From contig JAJZAC010000010.1 of the NCBI GenBank assembly GCA_021799615.1, forward strand, positions 1-44,883: a stretch of 44,883 nucleotides of DNA, read 5' to 3'. Below the pieces are notes generated by a model, which was not told the DNA's origin, ran no database searches, and saw only the letters and a program-made list of their open reading frames with translations. Origin of the DNA: Actinomycetes bacterium (GTDB lineage Bacteria; Actinomycetota; Acidimicrobiia; Acidimicrobiales; RAAP-2). Position 1 is the stretch's first letter. The number at the start of each line of letters is the position of its first letter. This document shows positions 20,805-31,961 of the stretch, one piece after another. A program made the translations under genes and the position numbers.

Positions 20805-21850
20805 CGTCTGGCGGCACCTCGCCGCTCCCTGTCGACTCGCTCGACATGTGGGGGGCCACCGCCGGGCTGCCCGAACAGGTGGCGACGGCCTCTGGGGCCG
20901 CCCGGTCCCTCGCCGGGCTGCCCGATCGCGACACCGTCGAGCACGTGGTCGTCCTGGGTATGGGCGGCAGCGGGATCGCGGGCGACGTGCTGGTGGCGGC
21001 TGCGGCACCGTTCATGCCGGTGCCGGTCACCGTGGTCAAGGGCTACGAGCCACCCGACTTCGTGGGCACCGGGACCCTCGTGTTCGCCATGTCCTTCTCG
21101 GGGGACACCGAGGAGACCCTCGAGGCGGCGGGCCAGGCCTACGAGGCGGGCGCGTCGATGGTGGTGGTGGCCAGCGGGGGCAGCCTGGCCCGGCTGGCCG
21201 ACGAGTGGAAGGTCCCGGTCGTGCCCGTGCCGGCCTCGATCCCCCAGCCGAGGGCGGCGCTGGGCGCGCTGGCCATCCCCCCCCTGATGGTCCTGGAGGC
21301 GATCGGCCTGTTCCCCGGGGCCGGCCGCTGGGTGGACCTGGCCGTGTCCCAGCTGCGCCGCCGCCGCGACCAGCTGGTCGAGGCGGGGAGCCTGGCCGAG
21401 CGGGTGGCGGCGCGCATCGGCCGCACCATCCCGCTGGTGGTGAGCTCGCAGGCGCTGGGGGCGGCGGCCGCCCTGCGGTGGAAGGCGCAGATCAACGAGA
21501 ACGCCAAGACCCCGGCGTTCTGGAACGTCCACCCCGAGCTGTGCCACAACGAGGTGGCGGGCTGGGGCCAGCTCGGCGACGTGACCCGCCAGGTCGTGTC
21601 CCTGGTGAACCTCCGTCACGATGCCGAGCATCCCCAGGTGGCCCGGCGGGTTGCCCTGGTCACCGAGGTCCTGGCCGAGGTGGTGGCCGAGGTGGTCGAG
21701 GTCCGTGCCGAGGGCGAGGGCGACCTGGCCCAGCTGTTGGACCTGGCCCTGGTGGGCGACTTCGTCTCGCTCCACCTGGCCGGAGCCGAGGGCGTGGACC
21801 CCGGACCGATCCCGGTCCTGGCCGAGATCAAGGAGCGGCTACGGGCCTGA
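20801..21850 (+). CDS. SIS-domain bifunctional phosphoglucose/phosphomannose isomerase
   Basis: HVVVLGMGGSGIAGDVL...FAMSFSGDTEETLEAAGQAY...KAQINENAKTPAFWNVHPELCHNEVAGW; GTGA overlap with Trm112. Confidence 0.9.
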   Translation: MTSGGTSPLPVDSLDMWGATAGLPEQVATASGAARSLAGLPDRDTVEHVVVLGMGGSGIAGDVLVAAAAPFMPVPVTVVKGYEPPDFVGTGTLVFAMSFSGDTEETLEAAGQAYEAGASMVVVASGGSLARLADEWKVPVVPVPASIPQPRAALGALAIPPLMVLEAIGLFPGAGRWVDLAVSQLRRRRDQLVEAGSLAERVAARIGRTIPLVVSSQALGAAAALRWKAQINENAKTPAFWNVHPELCHNEVAGWGQLGDVTRQVVSLVNLRHDAEHPQVARRVALVTEVLAEVVAEVVEVRAEGEGDLAQLLDLALVGDFVSLHLAGAEGVDPGPIPVLAEIKERLRA

Positions 21851-21905
21851 CCCGGCCCTCCCGGCTGCGGGCCCGACCGGCTCCCGGCCCTCCCGGCTGC
21901 GGGCC
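21851..21905. repeat. 23-bp direct repeat (two identical copies, 32-bp period) just after the isomerase stop
   Basis: CCCGGCCCTCCCGGCTGCGGGCC at 21851-21873 and 21883-21905. Confidence 0.95.
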
Positions 21906-21972
21906 TGTGACGTCGGTGTGTCGATCGCGTGACTTCGGGCTCGTCGGGCCCCGTCGGGACCCGGTGCGGGCG

Positions 21973-21984
21973 TACACTGCGAGC
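21973..21984 (+). promoter_or_regulatory. Candidate leaderless promoter (-10 TACACT, 6 nt to GTG)
   Basis: TACACT-GCGAGC-GTG; no clear -35. Confidence 0.5.
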
Positions 21985-22083
21985 GTGCGTCCCCTGCGGG
22001 TCTGTGGTTGCAAGTCGATGCCAGTCGCAGGCGAAACGACCCACGTAAGGCAACTCCTGGTTGCTGAGCATGGTGCGGCTTAG
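21985..22083 (+). CDS. Putative leaderless small ORF (32 aa) upstream of hpf
   Basis: VRPLRVCGCKSMPVAGETTHVRQLLVAEHGAA*; start codon correctly spaced from TACACT; segment GC ~62% and low GC3 compared with neighbours. Confidence 0.35.
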   Translation: MRPLRVCGCKSMPVAGETTHVRQLLVAEHGAA

Positions 22084-22384
22084 GGGTAAGTCCTGCCCGT
22101 CGCGTCCCCGATCCCCGGGGGCGGGCGGAGACGGGGAGACGCGGGCGTCCAACGGCGCCGCCGGGTCACGGAGCGCCCCTGGCGCCCCGCGGCCGCCGGC
22201 CCGTGCCCGCCAACCTCGCTGCAGGCGAGTGTGGGGTCAAAGACCAGGTCAGCCGCAGGTGACGCACACCGCCGCCCGGCGCGCGCCGGGGTGGCCGGGG
22301 AGGTGCCGCCGAGCACCCTGACCCGAGCATCCGGACACCGGTGCCCGGGTGCGCCCGGACGCCCCGAGACGAGGAGGCGAGCAC

Positions 22385-22753
22385 GTGGACGTGGTCATCG
22401 CGAACGGCAGGAGCGCCATCGACGACGAGGTGAGGGCGCTCGTCGAGGAGAAGGTCGGCCGCTTGGGGTTGCGATGGTCGTGGTTGGAGCGGGCGGTCGT
22501 CCGCTTCGCCGAGGAGCACAACCCTCGGATCGCCGACTGCGAGCGGTGCGAGGTCGAGATGGTCGGCCACGGCATGGTGGTGCGGGCCCGGGCGGCGGCG
22601 CCGGGAGCGCTGGCCGCCGTCGACCTGGTGGTGGAGAAGCTCGAGCATCGCCTGGAACGGACCAAGGGGCAGCTGGTCGGACGGTCGCACCCGCGGCGCC
22701 GGCCGGCCAGGGGCGCGGCGGCACGCGGCCTGCGGGGGGCGGCGGCCACCTGA
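22385..22753 (+). CDS. hpf: Ribosome hibernation promoting factor / RaiA family (short form)
   Basis: VDVVIANGRSAIDDEVRALVEEKVGRL...RFAEEHNPRIADCERCEVEMVGHGMVVRARAAAPGALAAVDLVVEKLEHRLERTKGQ; SD GAGGAGG. Confidence 0.8.
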   Translation: MDVVIANGRSAIDDEVRALVEEKVGRLGLRWSWLERAVVRFAEEHNPRIADCERCEVEMVGHGMVVRARAAAPGALAAVDLVVEKLEHRLERTKGQLVGRSHPRRRPARGAAARGLRGAAAT

Positions 22754-22813
22754 GCGTCCTGGCCGGTCGAGCGGCCGGCCGGGCCAGCACCCTGCCGGTA
22801 GAGTGAGTGCGCC

Positions 22814-25594
<2,781 letters not shown>

Positions 25595-25595
25595 C

Positions 25596-26753
25596 ATGGG
25601 TCCCGTGGTGACGCCGGCCGCCGCCGGGGCGGGCGAGGGGGACGGCGACGTCCCCGCCCTGCTGGCGGCGCTGGCAGAGCGCCTGGCCGAGGCCGAACGC
25701 TACCTGGGCCGCGAGGACCTCGAGACGCGCCGGTCCGAGCTCGAGGACGAGGCCTCCCGGCCCGACCTGTGGGACGACGCCGACCACGGCCGTCAGGTGA
25801 CGACCGAACTGGGGCGGGTGGTGGAGGACCTCGAGCTCCTCGACCGGCTGTCCGCCTCGCTCTCCGATGCCGTGACCCTCCACGAGCTGGCCGTCGAGGA
25901 GGGTGATGCCGCCGCGCTGGCCGAGGCGGGAGCGGCGGCGGCCGACGTCGAGCGCCAGCTGGGCGCCCTCGAGCTCCGGTCCCTGTTCGCCGGGGAGTAC
26001 GACGACCGAGACGCGGTGGCCGAGATCCACGCCGGGGCCGGCGGCACCGACGCCCAGGACTGGGCGGAGATGCTGCTGCGGATGTACAGCCGGTGGGCCG
26101 AACGCCGGGGCTTCACCATCGAGGTCGACGAGGCGACCCCCGGCCAAGAGGCCGGCCTGCTCTCGGCCACCTTCATCGTCCGCGGCCGCTACGCCTTCGG
26201 CATGCTGGCCGCCGAGCGGGGGGTGCACCGGCTGGTGCGGATGTCGCCCTTCGACGCCCAGCGCCGCCGCCAGACCAGCTTCGCCTCCCTCGACGTGGTG
26301 CCGTTCCTCGACGACCTGGGCGAGGTGGCCGAGATCGACGAGAAGGACCTGCGCATCGACACCTACCGGTCGTCGGGGGCCGGCGGGCAGCACGTCAACA
26401 AGACCGATTCGGCCGTGCGGCTGACCCACCTGCCCACCGGGATCGTCGTCTCCTGCCAGAACCAGCGGAGCCAGCACCAGAACAAGGCCAAGGCCATGCA
26501 GATCCTGGCGGCCAAGCTGGCCGAGCGGGAGCGCCTCGAGCGCCAGGCGCAGCTGGACGCCCTGTCGGGGGATCGTGCCGACAACGCGTGGGGCAACCAG
26601 ATCCGCTCCTACGTGCTGGCGCCGTACCAGCTGGTGAAGGACCTGCGGACCGACGAGCAGACCGGCAACGTCGACGCCGTGCTCGACGGGGAGATCGACA
26701 GCTTCATCGAGGCGGAGCTGCGGCGCGAGGCGGAAGTGCGCCGGGCCGGCTGA
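25596..26753 (+). CDS. prfB: Peptide chain release factor 2 (uninterrupted reading frame)
   Basis: GGTDAQDWAEMLLRMYSRWAERRGF, MSPFDAQRRRQTSFASLDV, SSGAGGQHVNKTDSAVRLTHLPTGIVVSCQNQRSQHQNK. Confidence 0.96.
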   Translation: MGPVVTPAAAGAGEGDGDVPALLAALAERLAEAERYLGREDLETRRSELEDEASRPDLWDDADHGRQVTTELGRVVEDLELLDRLSASLSDAVTLHELAVEEGDAAALAEAGAAAADVERQLGALELRSLFAGEYDDRDAVAEIHAGAGGTDAQDWAEMLLRMYSRWAERRGFTIEVDEATPGQEAGLLSATFIVRGRYAFGMLAAERGVHRLVRMSPFDAQRRRQTSFASLDVVPFLDDLGEVAEIDEKDLRIDTYRSSGAGGQHVNKTDSAVRLTHLPTGIVVSCQNQRSQHQNKAKAMQILAAKLAERERLERQAQLDALSGDRADNAWGNQIRSYVLAPYQLVKDLRTDEQTGNVDAVLDGEIDSFIEAELRREAEVRRAG

Positions 26754-26797
26754 CCTGCGGAGCCGGACCCTGGCGCGGAGCGCCCGGACCGGCCGGT

Positions 26798-26803
26798 TAC
26801 ACT
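26798..26803 (+). promoter_or_regulatory. Candidate -10 (TACACT) for ftsE, leader ~75-80 nt
   Basis: GGTTACACTTGGTC in the prfB-ftsE intergenic region. Confidence 0.35.
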
Positions 26804-26888
26804 TGGTCAACCTCCGAACGGGGCGGCCGAGATCTGCCGGCAGGTTCGTCGATCCCGCGACACCGACACGGCACCACGAGAGAACCGC

Positions 26889-27698
26889 ATGATCCGATTC
26901 GAGAACGTCACCAAGACCTACAAGGGTTCCACCGTCGCCCTGCGGGACTGCTCCGTCGAGATCGACAAGGGGGAGTTCGTCTTCCTCGTCGGGGCGTCGG
27001 GCTCGGGCAAGACGACGTTCATCCGCCTCCTCCTGCGCGAGGAGATCCCCGACACCGGTCGCATCTGGGAGGCGGGCAAGGAGATCGTCCACCTGCCTCG
27101 GTGGCGGATCCCCTACCTGCGGCGGAACATCGGATGCGTCTTCCAGGACTTCCGGCTCCTGCCGAACAAGACCGTCTTCGAGAACGTCGCCTTCGCCCTC
27201 GAGGTCATCGGCAGGCCCAAGCACGTCATCTCCTCCCAGGTGCCCCAGGTGCTCGACCTGGTGGGCCTGGGCAAGAAGCGCGACAACCTTCCCGGTGAGC
27301 TGTCCGGCGGCGAGCAGCAGCGGGTGGCCATCGCCCGGGCCTTCGTGAACCGGCCCCTCATCCTGCTGGCCGACGAGCCGACCGGCAATCTCGACCCCCG
27401 GACCAGCATCGGGATCATGCGCCTCCTCGACCGGATCAACCGCACCGGCACCACGGTGGTGATCGCCACCCACGACGCCGGGATGGTCGACCAGATGCGC
27501 CGCCGGGTCATCGAGCTCGACCACGGCTCGATCGTGCGCGACCAGGCCCGGGGCGTCTACGGCATCGACTCGGCCGTGGCCGCGGCCGGCGCCGGCTCGC
27601 CCACCGGGCTGGCCGTCGAGGCGCCCGCAGCCCCCGCACCCGCCCCGGTCCCCGTCCTCGAGCCCCGGTCCGTTCCGGGCATGGCGGCGGGTTCCTGA
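26889..27698 (+). CDS. ftsE: Cell division ATP-binding protein FtsE with Ala/Pro-rich C-terminal extension
   Basis: [52 protein letters not shown]...[33 protein letters not shown]. Confidence 0.95.
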   Translation: MIRFENVTKTYKGSTVALRDCSVEIDKGEFVFLVGASGSGKTTFIRLLLREEIPDTGRIWEAGKEIVHLPRWRIPYLRRNIGCVFQDFRLLPNKTVFENVAFALEVIGRPKHVISSQVPQVLDLVGLGKKRDNLPGELSGGEQQRVAIARAFVNRPLILLADEPTGNLDPRTSIGIMRLLDRINRTGTTVVIATHDAGMVDQMRRRVIELDHGSIVRDQARGVYGIDSAVAAAGAGSPTGLAVEAPAAPAPAPVPVLEPRSVPGMAAGS

Positions 27699-27701
27699 TC
27701 G

Positions 27702-28586
27702 ATGCCGGTCTCCGTCGGGTACGTCTCGCGCGAGGCGGCCACCAACCTGTGGCGGAACCGCCTGATGACGGTGGCGGGCATCCTCACCGTCGCCGTCTCC
27801 CTGGCCCTGGTGGGGTCAGCCCTCCTGCTCAAGCAAGGTGCGGCCACGGCGACAGCCCAGTGGCAGCAGGGGGTCGACGTGATCGTCTGGGTGGCGCCCG
27901 GGTCGTCCCCGACCCAGGCGGGGGCCATCGGCGAGGAGCTGCGTGCCGTCGGCTACGTCGAGCGCTGCGCCTACCGGAACCAGGCTTACGACTTCGCCGA
28001 GTCGCAGCGGATCCTCCCGGCCGACCTGGCCACCGAGATCACCCAGTCCGACACCCCGTCGTCCTTCCGGTGCGTCCTGGCCAACCCGTCGGAAGCGACC
28101 GCGCTGGACCAGCAGTTCTCGGGGAAGCCGGGCATCGTGAAGGTCACCTATCCCTCGCAGCAGATCCGGACCATGCAGAGCGTGATCCACGTGCTCCAGT
28201 GGGCGTTCCTGTCGGTGGCCGTCGTGCTGCTGCTGTCGGCGTCCGTCCTGATCCTGAACACCATCCGCATGGCGATCTTCGCCCGGCGCCGTGAGGTGTC
28301 GGTCATGAAGCTGGTGGGGGCGACGAACTGGTTCATCCGGCTGCCGTTCATGGCCGAAGGCCTGGTCCAGGGCCTGGCCGGTGCCGGCCTGTCGGTCATC
28401 GTCGTGCTCCTCCTCTACTGGCGGCTGGGCCTGGGCGCCGTCCAGCGCAGTTCCACGAGCATCTTCGCCCAGATGCACATGGGGCTGGCCGAAGTGGCAG
28501 GGACCTGCATCTTCGTCGGCGTGGTGGGTGTCGTCGTGGGGGTCGCCGGTTCGGCCTTCGCCGTACGGCGCTTCCTCGACGTGTGA
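27702..28586 (+). CDS. ftsX: Cell division protein FtsX
   Basis: MPVSVGYVSREAATNLWRNRLMTVAGILTVAVSLALVGSALLL...NTIRMAIFARRREVSVMKLVGATNWFIRLPFMAEGLVQG. Confidence 0.95.
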   Translation: MPVSVGYVSREAATNLWRNRLMTVAGILTVAVSLALVGSALLLKQGAATATAQWQQGVDVIVWVAPGSSPTQAGAIGEELRAVGYVERCAYRNQAYDFAESQRILPADLATEITQSDTPSSFRCVLANPSEATALDQQFSGKPGIVKVTYPSQQIRTMQSVIHVLQWAFLSVAVVLLLSASVLILNTIRMAIFARRREVSVMKLVGATNWFIRLPFMAEGLVQGLAGAGLSVIVVLLLYWRLGLGAVQRSSTSIFAQMHMGLAEVAGTCIFVGVVGVVVGVAGSAFAVRRFLDV

Positions 28587-28620
28587 TCCCGGGGCGCGGC
28601 CGGTGGCGGGTGCTTCGTCG

Positions 28621-29349
28621 GTGAGCGCAACGGCGGCGCGGGCGGTCGACGCGGTCAAGGTGTACGGCGCTGGCGAGACCGAGGTGCGTGCCCTCGACCG
28701 CGTCACCGTCGAGTTCGAGGCTGGCCGGTTCACCGCCATCATGGGGCCGTCGGGCTCGGGGAAGTCGACTCTGCTGCACTGTCTGGCCGGGCTCGACCGC
28801 CTGACGTCGGGCGCCGTGTTCATCGGGGCAACCGAGCTCGGCACGCTGCGTGACGCCGAGCTCACCCGGGTCCGGCGCGACCGGATCGGGTTCGTCTTCC
28901 AGGCCTTCAACCTGGTGCCCACCCTGACGGCCGCCGAGAACATCACCCTGCCGGCCGACATCGCCGGCAGGCAGGTCGACGCCGCCTGGCGCGACGAGGT
29001 CGTCGGCGTGCTCGGCATCGGGGCCCGCCTCGGGCACCGGCCCGCCGAGCTGTCGGGCGGCGAGCAGCAGCGGGTGGCGGTGGCCAGGGCCCTGGTCGGC
29101 CGGCCCGAAGTCGTCTTCGCCGACGAGCCCACCGGCAACCTCGACTCGCGCGCCGGCGCCGAACTCCTGGGGTTCCTGGCCGAGGCCGTCACCCGGTACG
29201 GTCAGAGCGTGGTGATGGTCACCCACGACCCCGTGGCCGCCGGGTACGCCGACCGGGTCGTCTTCCTGGCCGACGGTGCCGTCGTCGACGAGCTGGCCGA
29301 TCCCACCCCGGCCACCGTGGGCGCCCGGATGCAGGCCATCCGGGGCTGA
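28621..29349 (+). CDS. ABC transporter ATP-binding protein (MacB/LolD type)
   Basis: FTAIMGPSGSGKSTLLHCLAGLDRLTSGAV...[35 protein letters not shown]. Confidence 0.93.
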   Translation: MSATAARAVDAVKVYGAGETEVRALDRVTVEFEAGRFTAIMGPSGSGKSTLLHCLAGLDRLTSGAVFIGATELGTLRDAELTRVRRDRIGFVFQAFNLVPTLTAAENITLPADIAGRQVDAAWRDEVVGVLGIGARLGHRPAELSGGEQQRVAVARALVGRPEVVFADEPTGNLDSRAGAELLGFLAEAVTRYGQSVVMVTHDPVAAGYADRVVFLADGAVVDELADPTPATVGARMQAIRG

Positions 29350-29367
29350 GGACCCGCCGGGTCCCGG

Positions 29368-31938
29368 GTGTTCCGACTCGCCGTCTCCGGCCTCGTCCGC
29401 CACCGTGCCCGCATGGTGGCCACCGCCATCTCGGTGGTCCTCGGCATCGCCTTCGTGGCCGGAACCTACGTCCTGACCGACACCATCCACGCCGCCTTCG
29501 AGCGCCTGGTGACCCAGAGTGCCCCGGGGGTCTCGGTGGTGGTGCAGGGCCGTTCGGCGTTGTCGGGTGCGTCGGGCGGGGAGGCCACCGCGCCGCCCAT
29601 CCCCGACTCGGCGGTCGCCGAGATCCGGCGGGTGCCGGGGGTGGCCGCGGTCGACGGGCAGGTGTTCGGTTTCGCCCAGCTGGTGGGCAGCTCGGGCCGC
29701 CCGGTGGGGAACCCCTACGCACCGAGCTTCGCGTTGTCGGTCGGCACCGTCCCGTCGATGCGGGTCCTCGACGTGCGTGCCGGCAGGCTGCCCCGGTCCA
29801 GTGCCGAGGTCGTGGTGGACGAGGCCACCGCCTCTCTGGAGCACCTGCGCCTCGGGCAGCGGGTGGCGGTGGCGGGCTCCGTTCCCGAGCGGCGCTTCGT
29901 CGTCGTGGGCTTCGTCGACTACGGCTCGGCGACGAACCTGGGGGGCGCCACCATCCTGGGCTTCGACCTGCACACCGCCCAGGTGGAGACCGGGAACGTC
30001 GGCAAGCTCCAGTCGGTCTCGGTGGCCGCCGGCGGAGGCGTACCGCCGGGGGAGCTGGCCCGACGGGTGGCGGCCGCGCTGGGGCCGTCCTACCGGGTCC
30101 TGACGGCCACCCAGTCCCAGCAGGAGAGCTCGGCGCAGTTGGCGCACGGCCTGTCCTTCTTGTCGACGGCGTTGCTGGTGTTCGCCGGCGTCGCCCTGTT
30201 CGTGGCCACCTTCATCATCTTCAACACCTTCTCGATCGTGGTGGCCCAGCGCAGCCGGGAGCTGGCGATGCTGCGCTGCCTGGGTGCCCGGCGGGGCCAG
30301 CTCCTCCGGATGGTGCTGGCCGAGGCGGGTGCCGTCGGCCTGGCCTCGTCGGCGGTCGGGCTGGTGGCCGGCGTGGCCATCGCCGCCGGGCTCGAGTCGC
30401 TGCTGGGGCATCTGGGTGTGCAGCTCCCGTCGGCCCCCCTCCAGGTGGCGGGGCGGACGGTGGCCGTGTCGCTGGTCCTCGGCACGATCGTCACCCTGGT
30501 GGCGGCGGCCGTACCGGCCGTCCGTGCCGGCCGGTCGGCGCCGCTGACCGCCCTGCGCGACGACCACGGGACCGAGCCGGCCACGTCGGTGTCGCTGCGC
30601 TGGGCACTCGGCGGCATCCTCCTCGCCGGGGGGCTGGCGGCCACCGGTGCCGGCCTGGCCGGCGGCGGTGCCGGCCTCCAGCTGAGCGGGTTGGGGGTGG
30701 CGGTCACCTTCCTGGGGCTGGCCGCCCTGGGGCCGTTCGCCGTGCGGCCGCTGGCCGGGGCGCTGGGCCGCCCGCTCGTCACGGCCGGCGTGCCCGGGCG
30801 CCTGGCGCGCGGGAACGCCGTCCGCCAACCCCGGCGCACGGCCGCCACCTCGGCCGCGCTCATGGTCGGGGTGGCGCTCATCACGGTGGTGGCCGTGCTG
30901 TCCCAGACCATCAAGGCGTCGCTCACCACGGCCCTCGCCACCGGCCTGGCCGCCGACGTCGTCGTCACGCCCCGGTCGGTCGCCTCGTTCGGGTTCACCC
31001 CCACCGTGGCCACCGCGCTGGCCGCACGACCCGAACTGGCCGGGGTCACCGGATTGGCCACCGGTCAGGCCCAGCTGGCAGGCCCGCCGGCGGGCCCCGA
31101 CGTGCGGGTCACCGGCGTCGACATCGGTGCCTTCCGCACCGACGTGCGCCTGACCACGGTCGCCGGCTCACTCGGCGCCCTCGCCGGTCCACGGGGCCGG
31201 GGAGCGGTCGCCGTCTCGGACCAGTTCGCCTCCGCCCACCGCCTGACGGCGGGCACCACCCTCCGGCTGACGTTCCCGACCGCCGGCACCCGTGTGCTCG
31301 ACGTGGTGGCGGTCTTCCACGACCCGACCCTGGCGGCGGGGGACCTGCTCATGGACGACGCCGCCTTCGCCGCCGCCTACCCGGTCCGCCGGGTCGACCA
31401 GGCGGTGCTGGCCCGCTATGCCCCCGGGGTGACGGCGGCCCGGGGACTGGCGGCCGTGCGCCACGTGCTCACCGCCTACCCGCAGCTCCAGGCACAGACG
31501 GCCGCCCAGTACGTCGCCGAGCAACAGGCCAACGTCGACCAGCTCCTGGGCCTCGTCTCCGCCCTGCTCGGGCTGGCCGTCGTCATCGCGCTCTTCGGCA
31601 TCGTCAACACCCTGGCGCTGTCGGTGCTCGAGCGGACCCGGGAGATCGGCCTCCTCCGGATCCTCGGGATGAGCCGCCCGCAGGTCCGGGCCATGATCCG
31701 GTGGGAGTCGGTGATCATCACCGTCCTCGGAGCGCTGGCCGGCGTGGCCGTCGGCGTCGGCTACGGCTGGGTGCTGACCCGGGCCCTGCGCTCGCGCGGG
31801 CTGACCTCGTTCGCCGTGCCCGGCGTGCTGCTGGCCGTGGTGGTGGCGGCCGCCGCACTGGCCGGCGTGGTGGCTGCCATCGTGCCGGCCCGGCGGGCCG
31901 TGCGGGTCGACCTGCTGGCCGCGGTGGCGGCCGAGTGA
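29368..31938 (+). CDS. ABC transporter permease, two FtsX-like (MacB) domains
   Basis: MFRLAVSGLVRHRARMVATAISVVLGIAFVAGTYVLTDT...FSIVVAQRSRELAMLRCLGARRGQLLRMV...LALSVLERTREIGLLRILGMSRPQVRAMIRWES. Confidence 0.92.
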   Translation: MFRLAVSGLVRHRARMVATAISVVLGIAFVAGTYVLTDTIHAAFERLVTQSAPGVSVVVQGRSALSGASGGEATAPPIPDSAVAEIRRVPGVAAVDGQVFGFAQLVGSSGRPVGNPYAPSFALSVGTVPSMRVLDVRAGRLPRSSAEVVVDEATASLEHLRLGQRVAVAGSVPERRFVVVGFVDYGSATNLGGATILGFDLHTAQVETGNVGKLQSVSVAAGGGVPPGELARRVAAALGPSYRVLTATQSQQESSAQLAHGLSFLSTALLVFAGVALFVATFIIFNTFSIVVAQRSRELAMLRCLGARRGQLLRMVLAEAGAVGLASSAVGLVAGVAIAAGLESLLGHLGVQLPSAPLQVAGRTVAVSLVLGTIVTLVAAAVPAVRAGRSAPLTALRDDHGTEPATSVSLRWALGGILLAGGLAATGAGLAGGGAGLQLSGLGVAVTFLGLAALGPFAVRPLAGALGRPLVTAGVPGRLARGNAVRQPRRTAATSAALMVGVALITVVAVLSQTIKASLTTALATGLAADVVVTPRSVASFGFTPTVATALAARPELAGVTGLATGQAQLAGPPAGPDVRVTGVDIGAFRTDVRLTTVAGSLGALAGPRGRGAVAVSDQFASAHRLTAGTTLRLTFPTAGTRVLDVVAVFHDPTLAAGDLLMDDAAFAAAYPVRRVDQAVLARYAPGVTAARGLAAVRHVLTAYPQLQAQTAAQYVAEQQANVDQLLGLVSALLGLAVVIALFGIVNTLALSVLERTREIGLLRILGMSRPQVRAMIRWESVIITVLGALAGVAVGVGYGWVLTRALRSRGLTSFAVPGVLLAVVVAAAALAGVVAAIVPARRAVRVDLLAAVAAE

Positions 31939-31961
31939 GCCCGGCGGCCACCCCGAGGGAA

